This document shows positions 16,278 to 23,415 of a stretch of DNA of 27,911 nucleotides, piece by piece. The position numbers and the translations under genes were made by a program. Each line of letters opens with the position of its first letter. The stretch's first letter is position 1. The stretch is from SIG578 sp036311245. Its GTDB lineage: Bacteria > Bacillota > Clostridia > Oscillospirales > Ruminococcaceae. A model generated the notes under the pieces. It saw only the letters and a list, made by a program, of their open reading frames with translations. It ran no database searches and was not told the origin of the DNA. The stretch is taken from NCBI GenBank assembly GCA_036311245.1, contig JAXJQH010000105.1, forward strand, positions 1-27,911. The letters are read 5' to 3'.

Positions 16278-17549
16278 TTAAATTCCATACATAATCCATA
16301 TGTAAATATAAGCGGGGATAATCGCGGCAAGTGTAAAGGGAATACCGATTTTAAAGAAATCAGAATTCTTAACGGTATAGCCCTCTTTGCGGAGAATACC
16401 GATACCTGCGATGTTTGCCGATGCTCCGATAGGTGTGCAGTTGCCGCCGAGTGTTGCGCCTGAAAGAAGTCCAAAGTATAAAAGTGTGGGATCTATATTC
16501 AGGGCAGTGGCAAGACCTGCAATTACGGGAATCATAGTAGCAACATAGGGAATGTTGTCGATAAATGCAGATATCAGAACAGATGCCCAGACAATTACTG
16601 TATAGAGTAAGAAGATGTTTCCGCCGCCTGCCTTTGCAAGCAGATTTGCGGCCGCATCGATAACACCCTGTTCGGAAATTCCGCCAATCATAAGGAAGAG
16701 TCCTACTAATAATCCAATGGTTTCAAAATCAATGGCCTTCAGAGGCTCGGTGATTGCAGAAACCGCTTTCTTTCTTATGAAGTTATAAACAATACCAATC
16801 GCCATCAAAGCACAGCAGATAAGTCCGTTTGTGATGCTGGGCTTGTTGGGAATAAAGGAAGCAACAATTAAAAGAACTATGGTACCTAAAAGCAGAATTG
16901 AAGGAACATAATCTGTAACGCGGGTTCTCTCTCCTGTTTTGGGAATAGGAGCCTTTTCTTTGCGGAAAAGAAATGCAAGAATAAGAGCAGAAACAATAGC
17001 TCCAATCTCAACAGCAAAGAATATGCCGGGTCTTCCTTTGTACCAGAAGAAATCCATAAAACTCATATCTAAGGCGGAACCGAGCATAATAGCGGTGGTG
17101 TCACCGACAAGTGTTGCTGCACCCTGAAGGTTTGATGAAACGGCAATTCCTATGATGAAAGGAACGGGATTGGTTTTTAATTTTTTGCATATTTCAAGAG
17201 CAACGGGAGCAACCATTAAAACTGTTGCAACATTATCAACAAATGCTGAAATTACACCTGAAAAAAGAGCCATAGCAACAGCTGCCCACATAACATTGGG
17301 TACGCGTTCCATAATTAAATCGGCTAAAAGCTCGGGCATCTTGCTTTCAATAAACAACGCAACTATTCCCATAGTTCCTGCAATCATCAGTAGCACATTA
17401 AAGTCAATATTGCCAATTACGCTACTGAGCGGTAGCATACCGCTGATAATAAAAATCAAAGCGGAGGAAAGCGCTATGTAAGGGCGATACTTGCTAAAAA
17501 CAAGCATCAAAACATAAGTAGCAGCAAATAAAATAAGAGCGGGTATCAT
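16278..17549 (-). CDS. Ion-transporter-superfamily permease (ArsB/NhaD/SLC13-like)
   Basis: A 423-residue polytopic membrane protein with roughly 11-12 hydrophobic helices arranged as an inverted repeat. The two halves carry matching re-entrant-loop motifs: SAFVDNVATVLMVAPV (about 106-121) and SAFIDNIPYVATMIPV in the second half, plus GDTTAIM and LGGNCTPIGAS. This architecture is shared by arsenite/antimonite pumps, NhaD Na+/H+ antiporters and citrate/dicarboxylate carriers, and the substrate cannot be told from sequence alone. No arsR, arsC or arsA is nearby, which argues against an arsenic operon. Its promoter is overlaid by a 25-bp perfect palindrome, so it is likely inducible. Confidence 0.82.
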   Translation of the reverse strand: MIPALILFAATYVLMLVFSKYRPYIALSSALIFIISGMLPLSSVIGNIDFNVLLMIAGTMGIVALFIESKMPELLADLIMERVPNVMWAAVAMALFSGVISAFVDNVATVLMVAPVALEICKKLKTNPVPFIIGIAVSSNLQGAATLVGDTTAIMLGSALDMSFMDFFWYKGRPGIFFAVEIGAIVSALILAFLFRKEKAPIPKTGERTRVTDYVPSILLLGTIVLLIVASFIPNKPSITNGLICCALMAIGIVYNFIRKKAVSAITEPLKAIDFETIGLLVGLFLMIGGISEQGVIDAAANLLAKAGGGNIFLLYTVIVWASVLISAFIDNIPYVATMIPVIAGLATALNIDPTLLYFGLLSGATLGGNCTPIGASANIAGIGILRKEGYTVKNSDFFKIGIPFTLAAIIPAYIYIWIMYGI

Positions 17550-17604
17550 AGAATTAAAATCCTTTCAAATATTTAGGATAAGCCTTGCCTCATCCCACGA
17601 TAAA

Positions 17605-17629
17605 TTATTAGTTATATTATAACTAATAA
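17605..17629. promoter_or_regulatory. 25-bp palindrome, probable operator of the permease gene
   Basis: TTATTAGTTATA (17605-17616), one central base, then TATAACTAATAA (17618-17629): two perfect 12-base arms. It covers the permease -10 box and lies about 56 bases upstream of the ATG. There is no T-run, so it is not a terminator. Confidence 0.7.
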
Positions 17630-17644
17630 AATACTATTGTTCAA
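17616..17644 (-). promoter_or_regulatory. Sigma-A promoter of the permease gene
   Basis: On the reverse strand TTGAAC (17644-17639), 17-base spacer, TATAAT (17621-17616). The -10 hexamer sits inside the 25-bp palindrome. Confidence 0.75.
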
Positions 17645-17692
17645 TAGAAAAGCCTGAAGTTTTTGGTAAAAATATTGTTTATTAAATAACAA

Positions 17693-17728
17693 AAAAAGAA
17701 GAACCCTCCATCTTTTGAATGGAGGGTT
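17693..17728 (-). terminator. Intrinsic terminator of the zinc-ribbon gene
   Basis: AACCCTCCAT (17702-17711) pairs with ATGGAGGGTT (17719-17728) around a seven-base loop. On the reverse strand it is followed by CTTCTTTTTTT. Confidence 0.88.
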
Positions 17729-17750
17729 AGAACGCACAAAAGCCAAAGTT

Positions 17751-18038
17751 TTATTCAGCGTCGCTTTCTTCTTTCATTTTTGCAAAGCACTCGCTGCAGT
17801 AAACAGGGCGATCCTCACGGGGTCTGAAAGGAACGGTTGCTTCCTTGCCGCAATTTGCACAAACAGCAGTGAACATCTCTCTCTCAGGACGGGAAGCTGC
17901 TTTTCTTGCAGCACGGCACTCTTTGCAGCGCTGGGGCTCGTTAGTAAAGCCTTTCTCTGCATAGAACTCCTGCTCACCTGCTGTGAATACGAACTCAGCG
18001 CCGCATTCTTTGCATACTAAGGTCTTGTCTTCGTACAT
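17751..18038 (-). CDS. Small double zinc-ribbon protein (zf-trcl plus CxxC-x17-CxxC domain)
   Basis: A 95-residue protein with two four-cysteine modules. The first (C9, C12, C38, C41) sits in CKECGAEFVFTAGEQEF and NEPQRCKECRAARK and matches the probable zinc-ribbon domain PF13451. The second (C60, C63, C81, C84) has the 17-residue spacing of the CxxC-x17-CxxC domain in CANCGKEATVPFRPREDRP-VYCSECF. The middle linker is basic. Function is unknown; nucleic-acid or ribosome binding is plausible. Start ATG 18038 follows GCGAGGAAAG. It is monocistronic, with its own terminator and a leader of about 220 bases that looks structured. Confidence 0.88.
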   Translation of the reverse strand: MYEDKTLVCKECGAEFVFTAGEQEFYAEKGFTNEPQRCKECRAARKAASRPEREMFTAVCANCGKEATVPFRPREDRPVYCSECFAKMKEESDAE

Positions 18039-18262
18039 GATCTTTCCTCGCTTTAAAATATTTGTAATTTTGCCCTCAACGGACTTTCACCGTTACCTTT
18101 GAAAATCAACGCTCTGTTTAAGCTATACGGGCATATATAACAAAGGGAAAACCCTTATGCCACAATTACATTGGATCGGACAAAGCGCTGCCGACTTTCA
18201 AACTAAAGCAAGGAACGCAAAATCGGATCGGACATAAGCTTATGCAACACGCACAAACTCAT
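18039..18262 (-). ncRNA. Candidate structured leader RNA or sRNA upstream of the zinc-ribbon gene
   Basis: The gap has no gene but is transcribed from a consensus promoter. In the RNA I can draw a long-range closing helix (18237-18242 plus 18246-18249 pairing with 18115-18124, with a 3-base bulge). It encloses an 8-bp stem (18219-18226 with 18191-18198) and a second arm (18157-18161 with 18130-18134, continuing as AAGGG-TTTT-CCCTT at 18143-18156). A separate AACGG/CCGTT hairpin (18078-18094) lies nearer the gene. The decamer TGTCCGATCC occurs twice in the RNA (18182-18173 and 18234-18225). It fits no riboswitch consensus I know; raiA-type RNA is one class to test by covariance model. Confidence 0.45.
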
Positions 18263-18268
18263 AATAAT

Positions 18269-18297
18269 AGTATAATCAACGTTTGTATAGTTGTCAA
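18269..18297 (-). promoter_or_regulatory. Consensus promoter of the leader RNA and zinc-ribbon gene
   Basis: On the reverse strand TTGACA (18297-18292), 17-base spacer, TATACT (18274-18269). It is one of the strongest promoters in the window and lies about 230 bases before the coding start. The stretch 18298-18427 upstream is AT-rich with no gene I can support. Confidence 0.78.
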
Positions 18298-18421
18298 TAT
18301 CTTTTTTCTTTATAGAATAAGTTTTGTTAAAGTTGCACAAAAACAAGAGACGAGTATTATTTGTTTTCACTTAAACAAATGTCAAAAAACAGAGAAAAAA
18401 GAAGAAAATAGAAGATAAAAT

Positions 18422-18453
18422 CAAAAAAAACCGTCGATTTTACTCGACGGTTT
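18422..18453 (-). terminator. Intrinsic terminator of murC
   Basis: AAACCGTCGA (18428-18437) pairs with TCGACGGTTT (18444-18453), six-base loop. On the reverse strand the T-run runs straight on from the stem (eight T). Confidence 0.9.
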
Positions 18454-18472
18454 CTAAAATCAGTATATTTGA

Positions 18473-19852
18473 TTAGTCATTGAGCATAAGCTTGGCTGCC
18501 TTGTAAATATCACCGCAGCCGAGGGTAATAACCAAATCCTCAGGCTCTGCATTCTGCCTTATATAATCTGCAACCTCTTCAAAGGTGTCAAGAAGAACAC
18601 AGTTTTGGAGCTTTTCCTGAAGGTCCTTAGAATCAATTCCAAAGGTGTTTATCTCGCGCGAGCCCATAATGGGTGTCAGAACAACCCTGTCTGAAAGACT
18701 TAAGACCTTTGCAAAGTCATCGAGCAGCATGGCTGTGCGGGAAAAGGTAAACGGCTGAAATACCGCCCAAACCTTGTTAAAGCCGAGAGAAAGCGCCGCT
18801 TTCAGGGTTGCTTCAAGCTCTGCGGGGTGATGAGCGTAGTCATCAGCAATAGTAACGCCACCTCGAATTCCCAAAACATCAAACCTGCGAGCCGCACTCT
18901 TAAATTCAGAGAGAGCTTTTTTTACATCGTGGAAGGATACGCCCGTTTCCATAGCGGCGGCACAGGCAGAGAGTGCATTGTAAACATTGTGCCTGCCCGG
19001 AATTTTAATGGAAAGCTCACCAAGCTCAACTCCGCTTTTAAAAACAGTAAATTTAGTGAGCAGTGAATGTGTCGCGTGACATACCTCAGAGGATATATCG
19101 GTGGCATAGTAATCGTTTTCGCTCTTAAGTCCGAAGGTGACGATTTTTTTATCAAGTCCCTTAACTGCTGCAAGGCTGTTCTCATCATCGCCGTTTACAA
19201 TAAGCATCCTGCTTGTCATTTCAGAGAACTTGCGGAAAGATGCAATGAGATTTTCAAGAGTTTTAAAATACTCCATATGGTCGCGGTCAATGTTTAAGAT
19301 AATCGAAACATCGGGTGAAAGCTTTAAGAATGTGTCAACATACTCGCAAGCCTCGCAAACCATATTATCTGACCTGCCAACCCTTCCGCTGCCGCCGATA
19401 AGCTCAAGCTTTCCGCCGATAACGGTGGTGGGGTCCATTCCCGACATCATATAAATCTGGGTAAGCATGGAGGAAGCGGTGGTTTTTCCGTGCGTTCCGC
19501 AAACGCAGACAGCGTTATCATACCAGCTGGTGACTATTCCCAAAAGAATAGAACGCTCGATGGTGGGAATTCCTTTTTCGCGCGCAGCGCAAAGCTCGGG
19601 ATTGTCTTTCATTATAGCGGCGGAGTGAACAATAAGGTCAGCTCCTTCAATGTTCTTTTTAGAATGCCCGAGGGTAACGGGAATTCCCATTTTTTCAACT
19701 GCGGTAAGAGTGTCGCCGCTGTTATTATCAGAGCCGCTTAAATTGTAGCCCTTGGCAAACAGAATTTGCGCCAGAGGATACATTCCGCTGCCGCCGATGC
19801 CGATAAAATGTATGTGCTTTTTACCTTCTAAAATGTTGTAGTCGATTGCCAA
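18473..19852 (-). CDS. murC: UDP-N-acetylmuramate--L-alanine ligase
   Basis: ATP-dependent cytosolic ligase adding L-Ala to UDP-MurNAc, the first amino acid of the peptidoglycan stem peptide. The 459-residue protein has the N-terminal Rossmann motif IHFIGIGGSGM, the Mur-ligase P-loop CGTHGKTTASS, NIDRDHMEYF, and DDYAHHPAELEATL in the C-terminal domain. I choose TTG at 19852 because GGAGG ends 7 bases upstream; a TTG at 19876 would place the ribosome binding site inside the gene. The divergent partner is spoVG, and the gene is monocistronic with a terminator just after the stop. Confidence 0.95.
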   Translation of the reverse strand: MAIDYNILEGKKHIHFIGIGGSGMYPLAQILFAKGYNLSGSDNNSGDTLTAVEKMGIPVTLGHSKKNIEGADLIVHSAAIMKDNPELCAAREKGIPTIERSILLGIVTSWYDNAVCVCGTHGKTTASSMLTQIYMMSGMDPTTVIGGKLELIGGSGRVGRSDNMVCEACEYVDTFLKLSPDVSIILNIDRDHMEYFKTLENLIASFRKFSEMTSRMLIVNGDDENSLAAVKGLDKKIVTFGLKSENDYYATDISSEVCHATHSLLTKFTVFKSGVELGELSIKIPGRHNVYNALSACAAAMETGVSFHDVKKALSEFKSAARRFDVLGIRGGVTIADDYAHHPAELEATLKAALSLGFNKVWAVFQPFTFSRTAMLLDDFAKVLSLSDRVVLTPIMGSREINTFGIDSKDLQEKLQNCVLLDTFEEVADYIRQNAEPEDLVITLGCGDIYKAAKLMLND

Positions 19853-19905
19853 GGCAATTCCTCCGTTTAAATTCAAATTGATAAATCGAATTTCTGCTAC
19901 TTACT

Positions 19906-19934
19906 ATTATATTGCTTCTCTTGAAAAAAATAAA
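19906..19934 (-). promoter_or_regulatory. Possible murC promoter
   Basis: A good TATAAT (19911-19906 on the reverse strand) is paired with only a poor -35, TTTATT (19934-19929), at 17 bases. Confidence 0.45.
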
Positions 19935-20028
19935 CACCTTTTTTCAAAAAATGAATAAAAGTTTTAAAAAAAGCGATAATAGTAGCAGGCAAGAGCCAAT
20001 TTACAGACTTAAAGGAGAAATGCAGGAC

Positions 20029-20319
20029 ATGAATATTAGTCAGGTCAAAATCAGAAGACTCTATGATGAGGGAAGAATGAAAGCGCTGGTATCTGTAACT
20101 ATTGATGATGATTTTGCTGTTCACGATATCAAGGTTATCGAAGGCCCGCAGCGAGTGTTTGTTGCTATGCCAAGTCGCAAAGAGGATGGCGGGAGCTTTA
20201 GGGATGTGGTGCATCCTATAACAAAGGATGCTCGCGACCAGATGGAAAAAACAATTCTCGACCATTATTATATGGCTCTTGACGAAAATCACCAAAAGGA
20301 AATGCCCACAGAGCTGTGA
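20029..20319 (+). CDS. spoVG: SpoVG-family RNA/DNA-binding regulator
   Basis: SpoVG is a small nucleic-acid-binding protein, first found through a sporulation defect in Bacillus but widespread and pleiotropic. The 96-residue protein matches the family end to end: ISQVKIRRLYDEGRMKALVS, DDFAVHDIKVIEG, RVFVAMPSRKEDGGSFRDVV and HPITKDARDQMEKTI, with a short acidic C-terminal tail. Start choice: AAAGGAG (20011-20017) precedes ATG codons at 20020 and 20029; the second has usable spacing (about 11 bases) and matches the family N-terminus. An open frame extends upstream to 19912, but those residues are not SpoVG-like. I see no sigma-H consensus upstream. Presence of SpoVG does not prove sporulation. 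Confidence 0.9.
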   Translation: MNISQVKIRRLYDEGRMKALVSVTIDDDFAVHDIKVIEGPQRVFVAMPSRKEDGGSFRDVVHPITKDARDQMEKTILDHYYMALDENHQKEMPTEL

Positions 20320-20334
20320 TTTAATAAAAAGCTA

Positions 20335-20363
20335 TTGACAATGCCCCACAGCAGTATTATAAT
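20335..20363 (+). promoter_or_regulatory. Perfect consensus promoter of the ribU transcript
   Basis: TTGACA (20335-20340), 17-base spacer, TATAAT (20358-20363), placing the start just before the FMN aptamer. Confidence 0.9.
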
Positions 20364-20371
20364 CAACTTGT

Positions 20372-20503
20372 AATACAGTTAGGGGCGGAGTGAAATTCTC
20401 CACCGGCGGTAATGTGCGCATAAGCGTAACGAGTCCGCGAGCCAAAGGCCGACATGGTGCGATTCCATGACCGACGGTATAGTCCGGATGATATAACGGT
20501 ATT
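20372..20503 (+). promoter_or_regulatory. FMN riboswitch (RFN element)
   Basis: The RFN core is clear: GGGGCGGAGTGAAATTCTCC, ACCGGCGGT (20402-20410), GAGTCCGCGAGCC, ATGGTGCGATTCCATGACCG, ACGGT, and TAGTCCGGATG (20480-20490). A P1 helix closes it: AATAC(a)GTTA at 20372-20381 with TAAC(g)GTATT at 20494-20503. Binding of FMN should favour the terminator downstream and switch off riboflavin uptake. Confidence 0.96.
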
Positions 20504-20522
20504 TATGTAGTAGTATTTTATG

Positions 20523-20552
20523 CCCCCGACTTTATTGTCGGGGGATTTTTTA
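20523..20552 (+). terminator. Regulatory terminator of the FMN riboswitch
   Basis: CCCCCGAC (20523-20530) with GTCGGGGG (20537-20544) and a T-run at 20546-20551, lying between the aptamer and the ribU ribosome binding site, as in a transcription-attenuating riboswitch. Confidence 0.9.
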
Positions 20553-20568
20553 CTTTGGAGGTTATTTT

Positions 20569-21150
20569 ATGAAAAAAACAAAGCTTTACTCACTTATCGC
20601 ATCGGCTCTGCTCGGAGCAGTCGGCTTTGTACTTATGGCGATTGAGCTTTCAGTTCCCATTATGCCCGTCTTTATAAAGCTTGATTTTTCTGAGCTGCCT
20701 GCGCTTATCGCCGCCTTTGCTTACGGACCTTTGTATGGAGCTGCCGTTTGCCTTATCAAAAATCTGCTGCATCTTTTTATTACAAACACGGCGGGAGTAG
20801 GCGAGCTTGCTAATTTTCTGATGGGAGTTTTCTTTGTCGTTCCCGCAGGTCTGATTTACAGTAAAATCAAAACCCGCAAGGGAGCGCTGATAGGCTCGGT
20901 AATTGGAGCTGCCGTTATGGCGGTTGCCTGCGTTTTCATAAACCTTTTTATTACCTATCCTATATACTATAACCTGCTTATGCCCGAGGCTGTAATTCTT
21001 TCGCTCTATCAGGCTATCTTGCCCTCGGTTGACAGTATTTTTAAGGCGCTTATTATCTTTAATCTGCCCTTTACCTTTGTAAAAGGTGTTTTGGCTTCGG
21101 TAATATGCTTGCTAATTTATAAAAAGCTTTCGCCGATACTTAAGAAATGA
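20569..21150 (+). CDS. ribU: Riboflavin ECF transporter S component RibU
   Basis: Substrate-binding membrane component of an energy-coupling-factor importer; it needs the shared EcfA, EcfA' and EcfT module, which is not in this window. The 193-residue hydrophobic protein has about six helices and the RibU-like opening with PIMPVFIKLDFSELPALIAA (about 31-50), where a Leu-Asp-Phe-Ser-Glu-x-Pro stretch is typical of the family, followed by YGPLYGAAVCLIKNLLHL. The FMN riboswitch and terminator directly upstream make riboflavin the near-certain substrate. ATG 20569 is preceded by TTGGAGGT. The gene is monocistronic; the next transcript has its own promoter. Confidence 0.94.
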   Translation: MKKTKLYSLIASALLGAVGFVLMAIELSVPIMPVFIKLDFSELPALIAAFAYGPLYGAAVCLIKNLLHLFITNTAGVGELANFLMGVFFVVPAGLIYSKIKTRKGALIGSVIGAAVMAVACVFINLFITYPIYYNLLMPEAVILSLYQAILPSVDSIFKALIIFNLPFTFVKGVLASVICLLIYKKLSPILKK

Positions 21151-21156
21151 ATATAT

Positions 21157-21186
21157 CTTGACAATTATTGTCGAATATATTATAAT
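21157..21186 (+). promoter_or_regulatory. Consensus promoter of the metK transcript
   Basis: TTGACA (21157-21162), 18-base spacer, TATAAT (21181-21186), about 20 bases before the SAM aptamer. Confidence 0.85.
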
Positions 21187-21204
21187 GATAAAAATGAATA
21201 TCAG

Positions 21205-21298
21205 CCTTATCAAGAGTGACTGAGGGAACAGGCCCGAAGACGTCCGGCAACCTGCTATGCAAGGTGCTAAATCCTGCGGAACTAACCGGCAGATGAGG
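21205..21298 (+). promoter_or_regulatory. SAM-I (S-box) riboswitch
   Basis: S-box signatures run in order: CTTATCAAGAG (21206-21216), GAGGGAACAGGCCCGA, GTCCGGCAACC (21242-21252), AAGGTGCTAAATCC and the closing GATGAGG (21292-21298), which pairs with CCTTATC (21205-21211) as P1. S-adenosylmethionine binding should end transcription before metK. Confidence 0.95.
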
Positions 21299-21307
21299 AG
21301 CAAATAA

Positions 21308-21340
21308 ATGCGCTGCGGTTTCCGTCAGCGCATATTTTTA
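21308..21340 (+). terminator. Regulatory terminator of the SAM riboswitch
   Basis: ATGCGCTG (21308-21315) with CAGCGCAT (21326-21333), an inner CGG/CCG pair and TTT loop, then ATTTTTATTT. It precedes the metK ribosome binding site. Confidence 0.88.
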
Positions 21341-21359
21341 TTTATGTTAGGAGAAAACT

Positions 21360-22550
21360 ATGAACAAAACACACCTTTTCACATCTGAATCAGTAACCGA
21401 GGGACATCCCGATAAAATCTGTGACCAGATTTCTGATGCCGTTTTAGATGCCATTTTAGCTCAGGATAAAATGGCAAGAGTCGCCTGCGAAACCACCGCA
21501 ACAACGGGAATGGTTATGCTTATGGGCGAAATCACAACAAGCGCTCAGGTGGATATCCCCGCTATTGCCCGCGAAGTTATCAATGAAATAGGCTATAATA
21601 ACGCAGCTTTCGGCTTTGACGGTAACACCTGCGCTGTTTTTACTACAATAGACAAGCAGTCTTTGGATATTGCTCTCGGCGTTGATAACTCTCTTGAAAA
21701 GAAAGAGAGCGAGGATAGTGAGGATGAGCAAAACGGAGCGGGCGACCAGGGTATGATGTTTGGCTTTGCCTGCAACGAAACCCCCGAGCTTATGCCTATG
21801 CCCATTTCGCTCTCCCATAAGCTTGCCAAAAGACTTACCGAGGTTCGCAAAAATGGCACTCTGCCTTACCTTCGCCCCGACGGTAAAACTCAGGTAACGG
21901 TGCGCTATGAGGGAGACACCCCTGTAGCTGTTGATGCCGTTGTTGTTTCCTCGCAGCATTCTGAGGATGTTTCTCTTGAAACTATCCGCGAGGATATCAT
22001 AAGAGAGGTAATTGTGCCCGCTATTCCTAAAGACCTTATGTCAAGCGAAACCAAGATATTCGTAAACCCCACAGGTCGATTTGTTGTAGGCGGCCCTCAG
22101 GGTGACAGCGGACTTACGGGCAGAAAAATCATAGTCGATACATACGGCGGATATGCTCGCCACGGCGGTGGAGCATTCTCGGGCAAGGACCCCACAAAGG
22201 TTGACCGCAGCGCCGCCTATGCCGCCCGCTATGTGGCTAAAAATATCGTTGCTGCAGGCATTGCCGAGCGCTGCGAAATTGAGCTTGCATATGCTATCGG
22301 CGTTGCAAAACCCGTTTCTGTAATGGTTGATACCTTCGGTACCGGTATTCTCCCCGACAGTGAAATTGAAAAAGCGGTAAACAAGGTATTTGACCTTCGC
22401 CCCTCAGCCATAATCCGCGATTTAAACCTTCGCAGCCCCATTTACAAAAAGCTTGCAGCTTACGGACATATGGGCAGGGAAGACCTTTGCGTTTCTTGGG
22501 AGAAAACCGACAAAGTTGATGACTTAAAGAAGGCTCTTTGCATAAAATAA
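21360..22550 (+). CDS. metK: S-adenosylmethionine synthetase
   Basis: Makes SAM from methionine and ATP. The 396-residue protein is full length, with SVTEGHPDKICDQISDAVLD (about 10-29), the GDQGMMFGFACNET loop, the P-loop-like GGGAFSGKDPTKVDRSAAY, and the C-terminal YGHMGRE near the end. A SAM riboswitch and terminator upstream give feedback control by its own product. The start ATG 21360 follows TAGGAG. A second gene begins 19 bases after the stop with no terminator between, so it shares this control. Confidence 0.97.
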   Translation: MNKTHLFTSESVTEGHPDKICDQISDAVLDAILAQDKMARVACETTATTGMVMLMGEITTSAQVDIPAIAREVINEIGYNNAAFGFDGNTCAVFTTIDKQSLDIALGVDNSLEKKESEDSEDEQNGAGDQGMMFGFACNETPELMPMPISLSHKLAKRLTEVRKNGTLPYLRPDGKTQVTVRYEGDTPVAVDAVVVSSQHSEDVSLETIREDIIREVIVPAIPKDLMSSETKIFVNPTGRFVVGGPQGDSGLTGRKIIVDTYGGYARHGGGAFSGKDPTKVDRSAAYAARYVAKNIVAAGIAERCEIELAYAIGVAKPVSVMVDTFGTGILPDSEIEKAVNKVFDLRPSAIIRDLNLRSPIYKKLAAYGHMGREDLCVSWEKTDKVDDLKKALCIK

Positions 22551-22569
22551 ACTAAAAGGAGTGAAAAAA

Positions 22570-23349
22570 ATGAACCTCGGTATTTCAACCGCCTGCTTTT
22601 ACCCAGAGCTTACCGAAAAAGCAGTAAAGTTTTTGTGTGAAAACGGAACTACCGAGCTTGAGGTTTTTTTCAACTCCGCCTGCGAAATGCAAGGAGATCT
22701 CCTTTCCGAAATAGCTGCCATAACCCGCGCAAACGGCACCCGAATTGTATCGGTTCACCCCTTTACATCGGGCTTTGAGCCTTTTATGCTCTTTTCGGAC
22801 TATGAGCGCCGCTTTTTGGACGGACTTGAGTTTTACAAAAGGTATTTTGACGCCTGCCATACCCTCGGCGCCGAGATTTTGGTGCTGCACGGAGATAGAT
22901 TTGAAAGCCGCCATAGTGATGAACGCTATTTTGAGCGCTACTTAAAGCTTTACCGAGCGGCAAAGAACGAGGGAGTCTGCGTAGCACAGGAAAATGTCTG
23001 CCGCTGCCGTAGCCGCGATATAGAATTTCTTAAAAATATGCGCTCTCAGCTCGGGGATGAAACCGCCTTTGTGCTTGATTTAAAGCAGGCGACCCGCAGT
23101 GAACTGAGCTATAAAGATGTCCTTTCGGTAATGAGTGATAGACTTGTCCACGTGCATCTGAATGACTGCGACGAGCAAAACGACTGCCTACTTCCCGGAA
23201 AGGGAAACCGAAATTTCAAAGAGCTTTTTAGTCAGCTTGAAAAAATAGGCTTTAGCGGCTCTGCCGTTGTTGAGGTCTACCGCCAGAATTACGGTGATTA
23301 TACACAGCTAATACAGAGCCTTGACTTCTTAAGAGCGGTCAATGCATAA
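22570..23349 (+). CDS. Sugar-phosphate isomerase/epimerase-like TIM-barrel protein
   Basis: A 259-residue protein of the xylose-isomerase-like TIM-barrel (AP endonuclease 2) superfamily. Visible metal-site candidates on successive strands are His in VSVHPF (near residue 61), His and Asp in LVLHGDRF, Glu in VAQENVC, Asp in VLDLKQA, His in LVHVHLND and Glu in AVVEVYR; this pattern fits a divalent-metal isomerase or epimerase. Substrate is unknown. I start at ATG 22570, 9 bases after AAAGGAG; a GTG at 22561 would overlap that site. It lies 19 bases after metK without a terminator or promoter, so it should be under the SAM riboswitch. Confidence 0.82.
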   Translation: MNLGISTACFYPELTEKAVKFLCENGTTELEVFFNSACEMQGDLLSEIAAITRANGTRIVSVHPFTSGFEPFMLFSDYERRFLDGLEFYKRYFDACHTLGAEILVLHGDRFESRHSDERYFERYLKLYRAAKNEGVCVAQENVCRCRSRDIEFLKNMRSQLGDETAFVLDLKQATRSELSYKDVLSVMSDRLVHVHLNDCDEQNDCLLPGKGNRNFKELFSQLEKIGFSGSAVVEVYRQNYGDYTQLIQSLDFLRAVNA

Positions 23350-23356
23350 AAAATGC

Positions 23357-23385
23357 TTTACTTTATCGAAATTTTTTGGTAGAAT
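23357..23385 (+). promoter_or_regulatory. Promoter of nrdR
   Basis: TTTACT (23357-23362), 17-base spacer, TAGAAT (23380-23385) with a TGG extended -10. I see no NrdR box over it. Confidence 0.6.
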
Positions 23386-23415
23386 AAAGAAAAAGGCATA
23401 AGGGAGGAACATAAA

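Noticed and set aside
17715..18020. 101-residue frame opposite the zinc-ribbon gene
   Set aside because: The opposite strand has eight well-spaced zinc cysteines, promoter and terminator; this frame has none of these.
19912..20028. N-terminal extension of SpoVG by 39 residues
   Set aside because: The extension is unlike any SpoVG, and AAAGGAG lies just before the family start.
21456..21959. 167-residue frame antisense to metK
   Set aside because: MetK is certain on the other strand; the frame has no ribosome binding site and is a codon-bias shadow.
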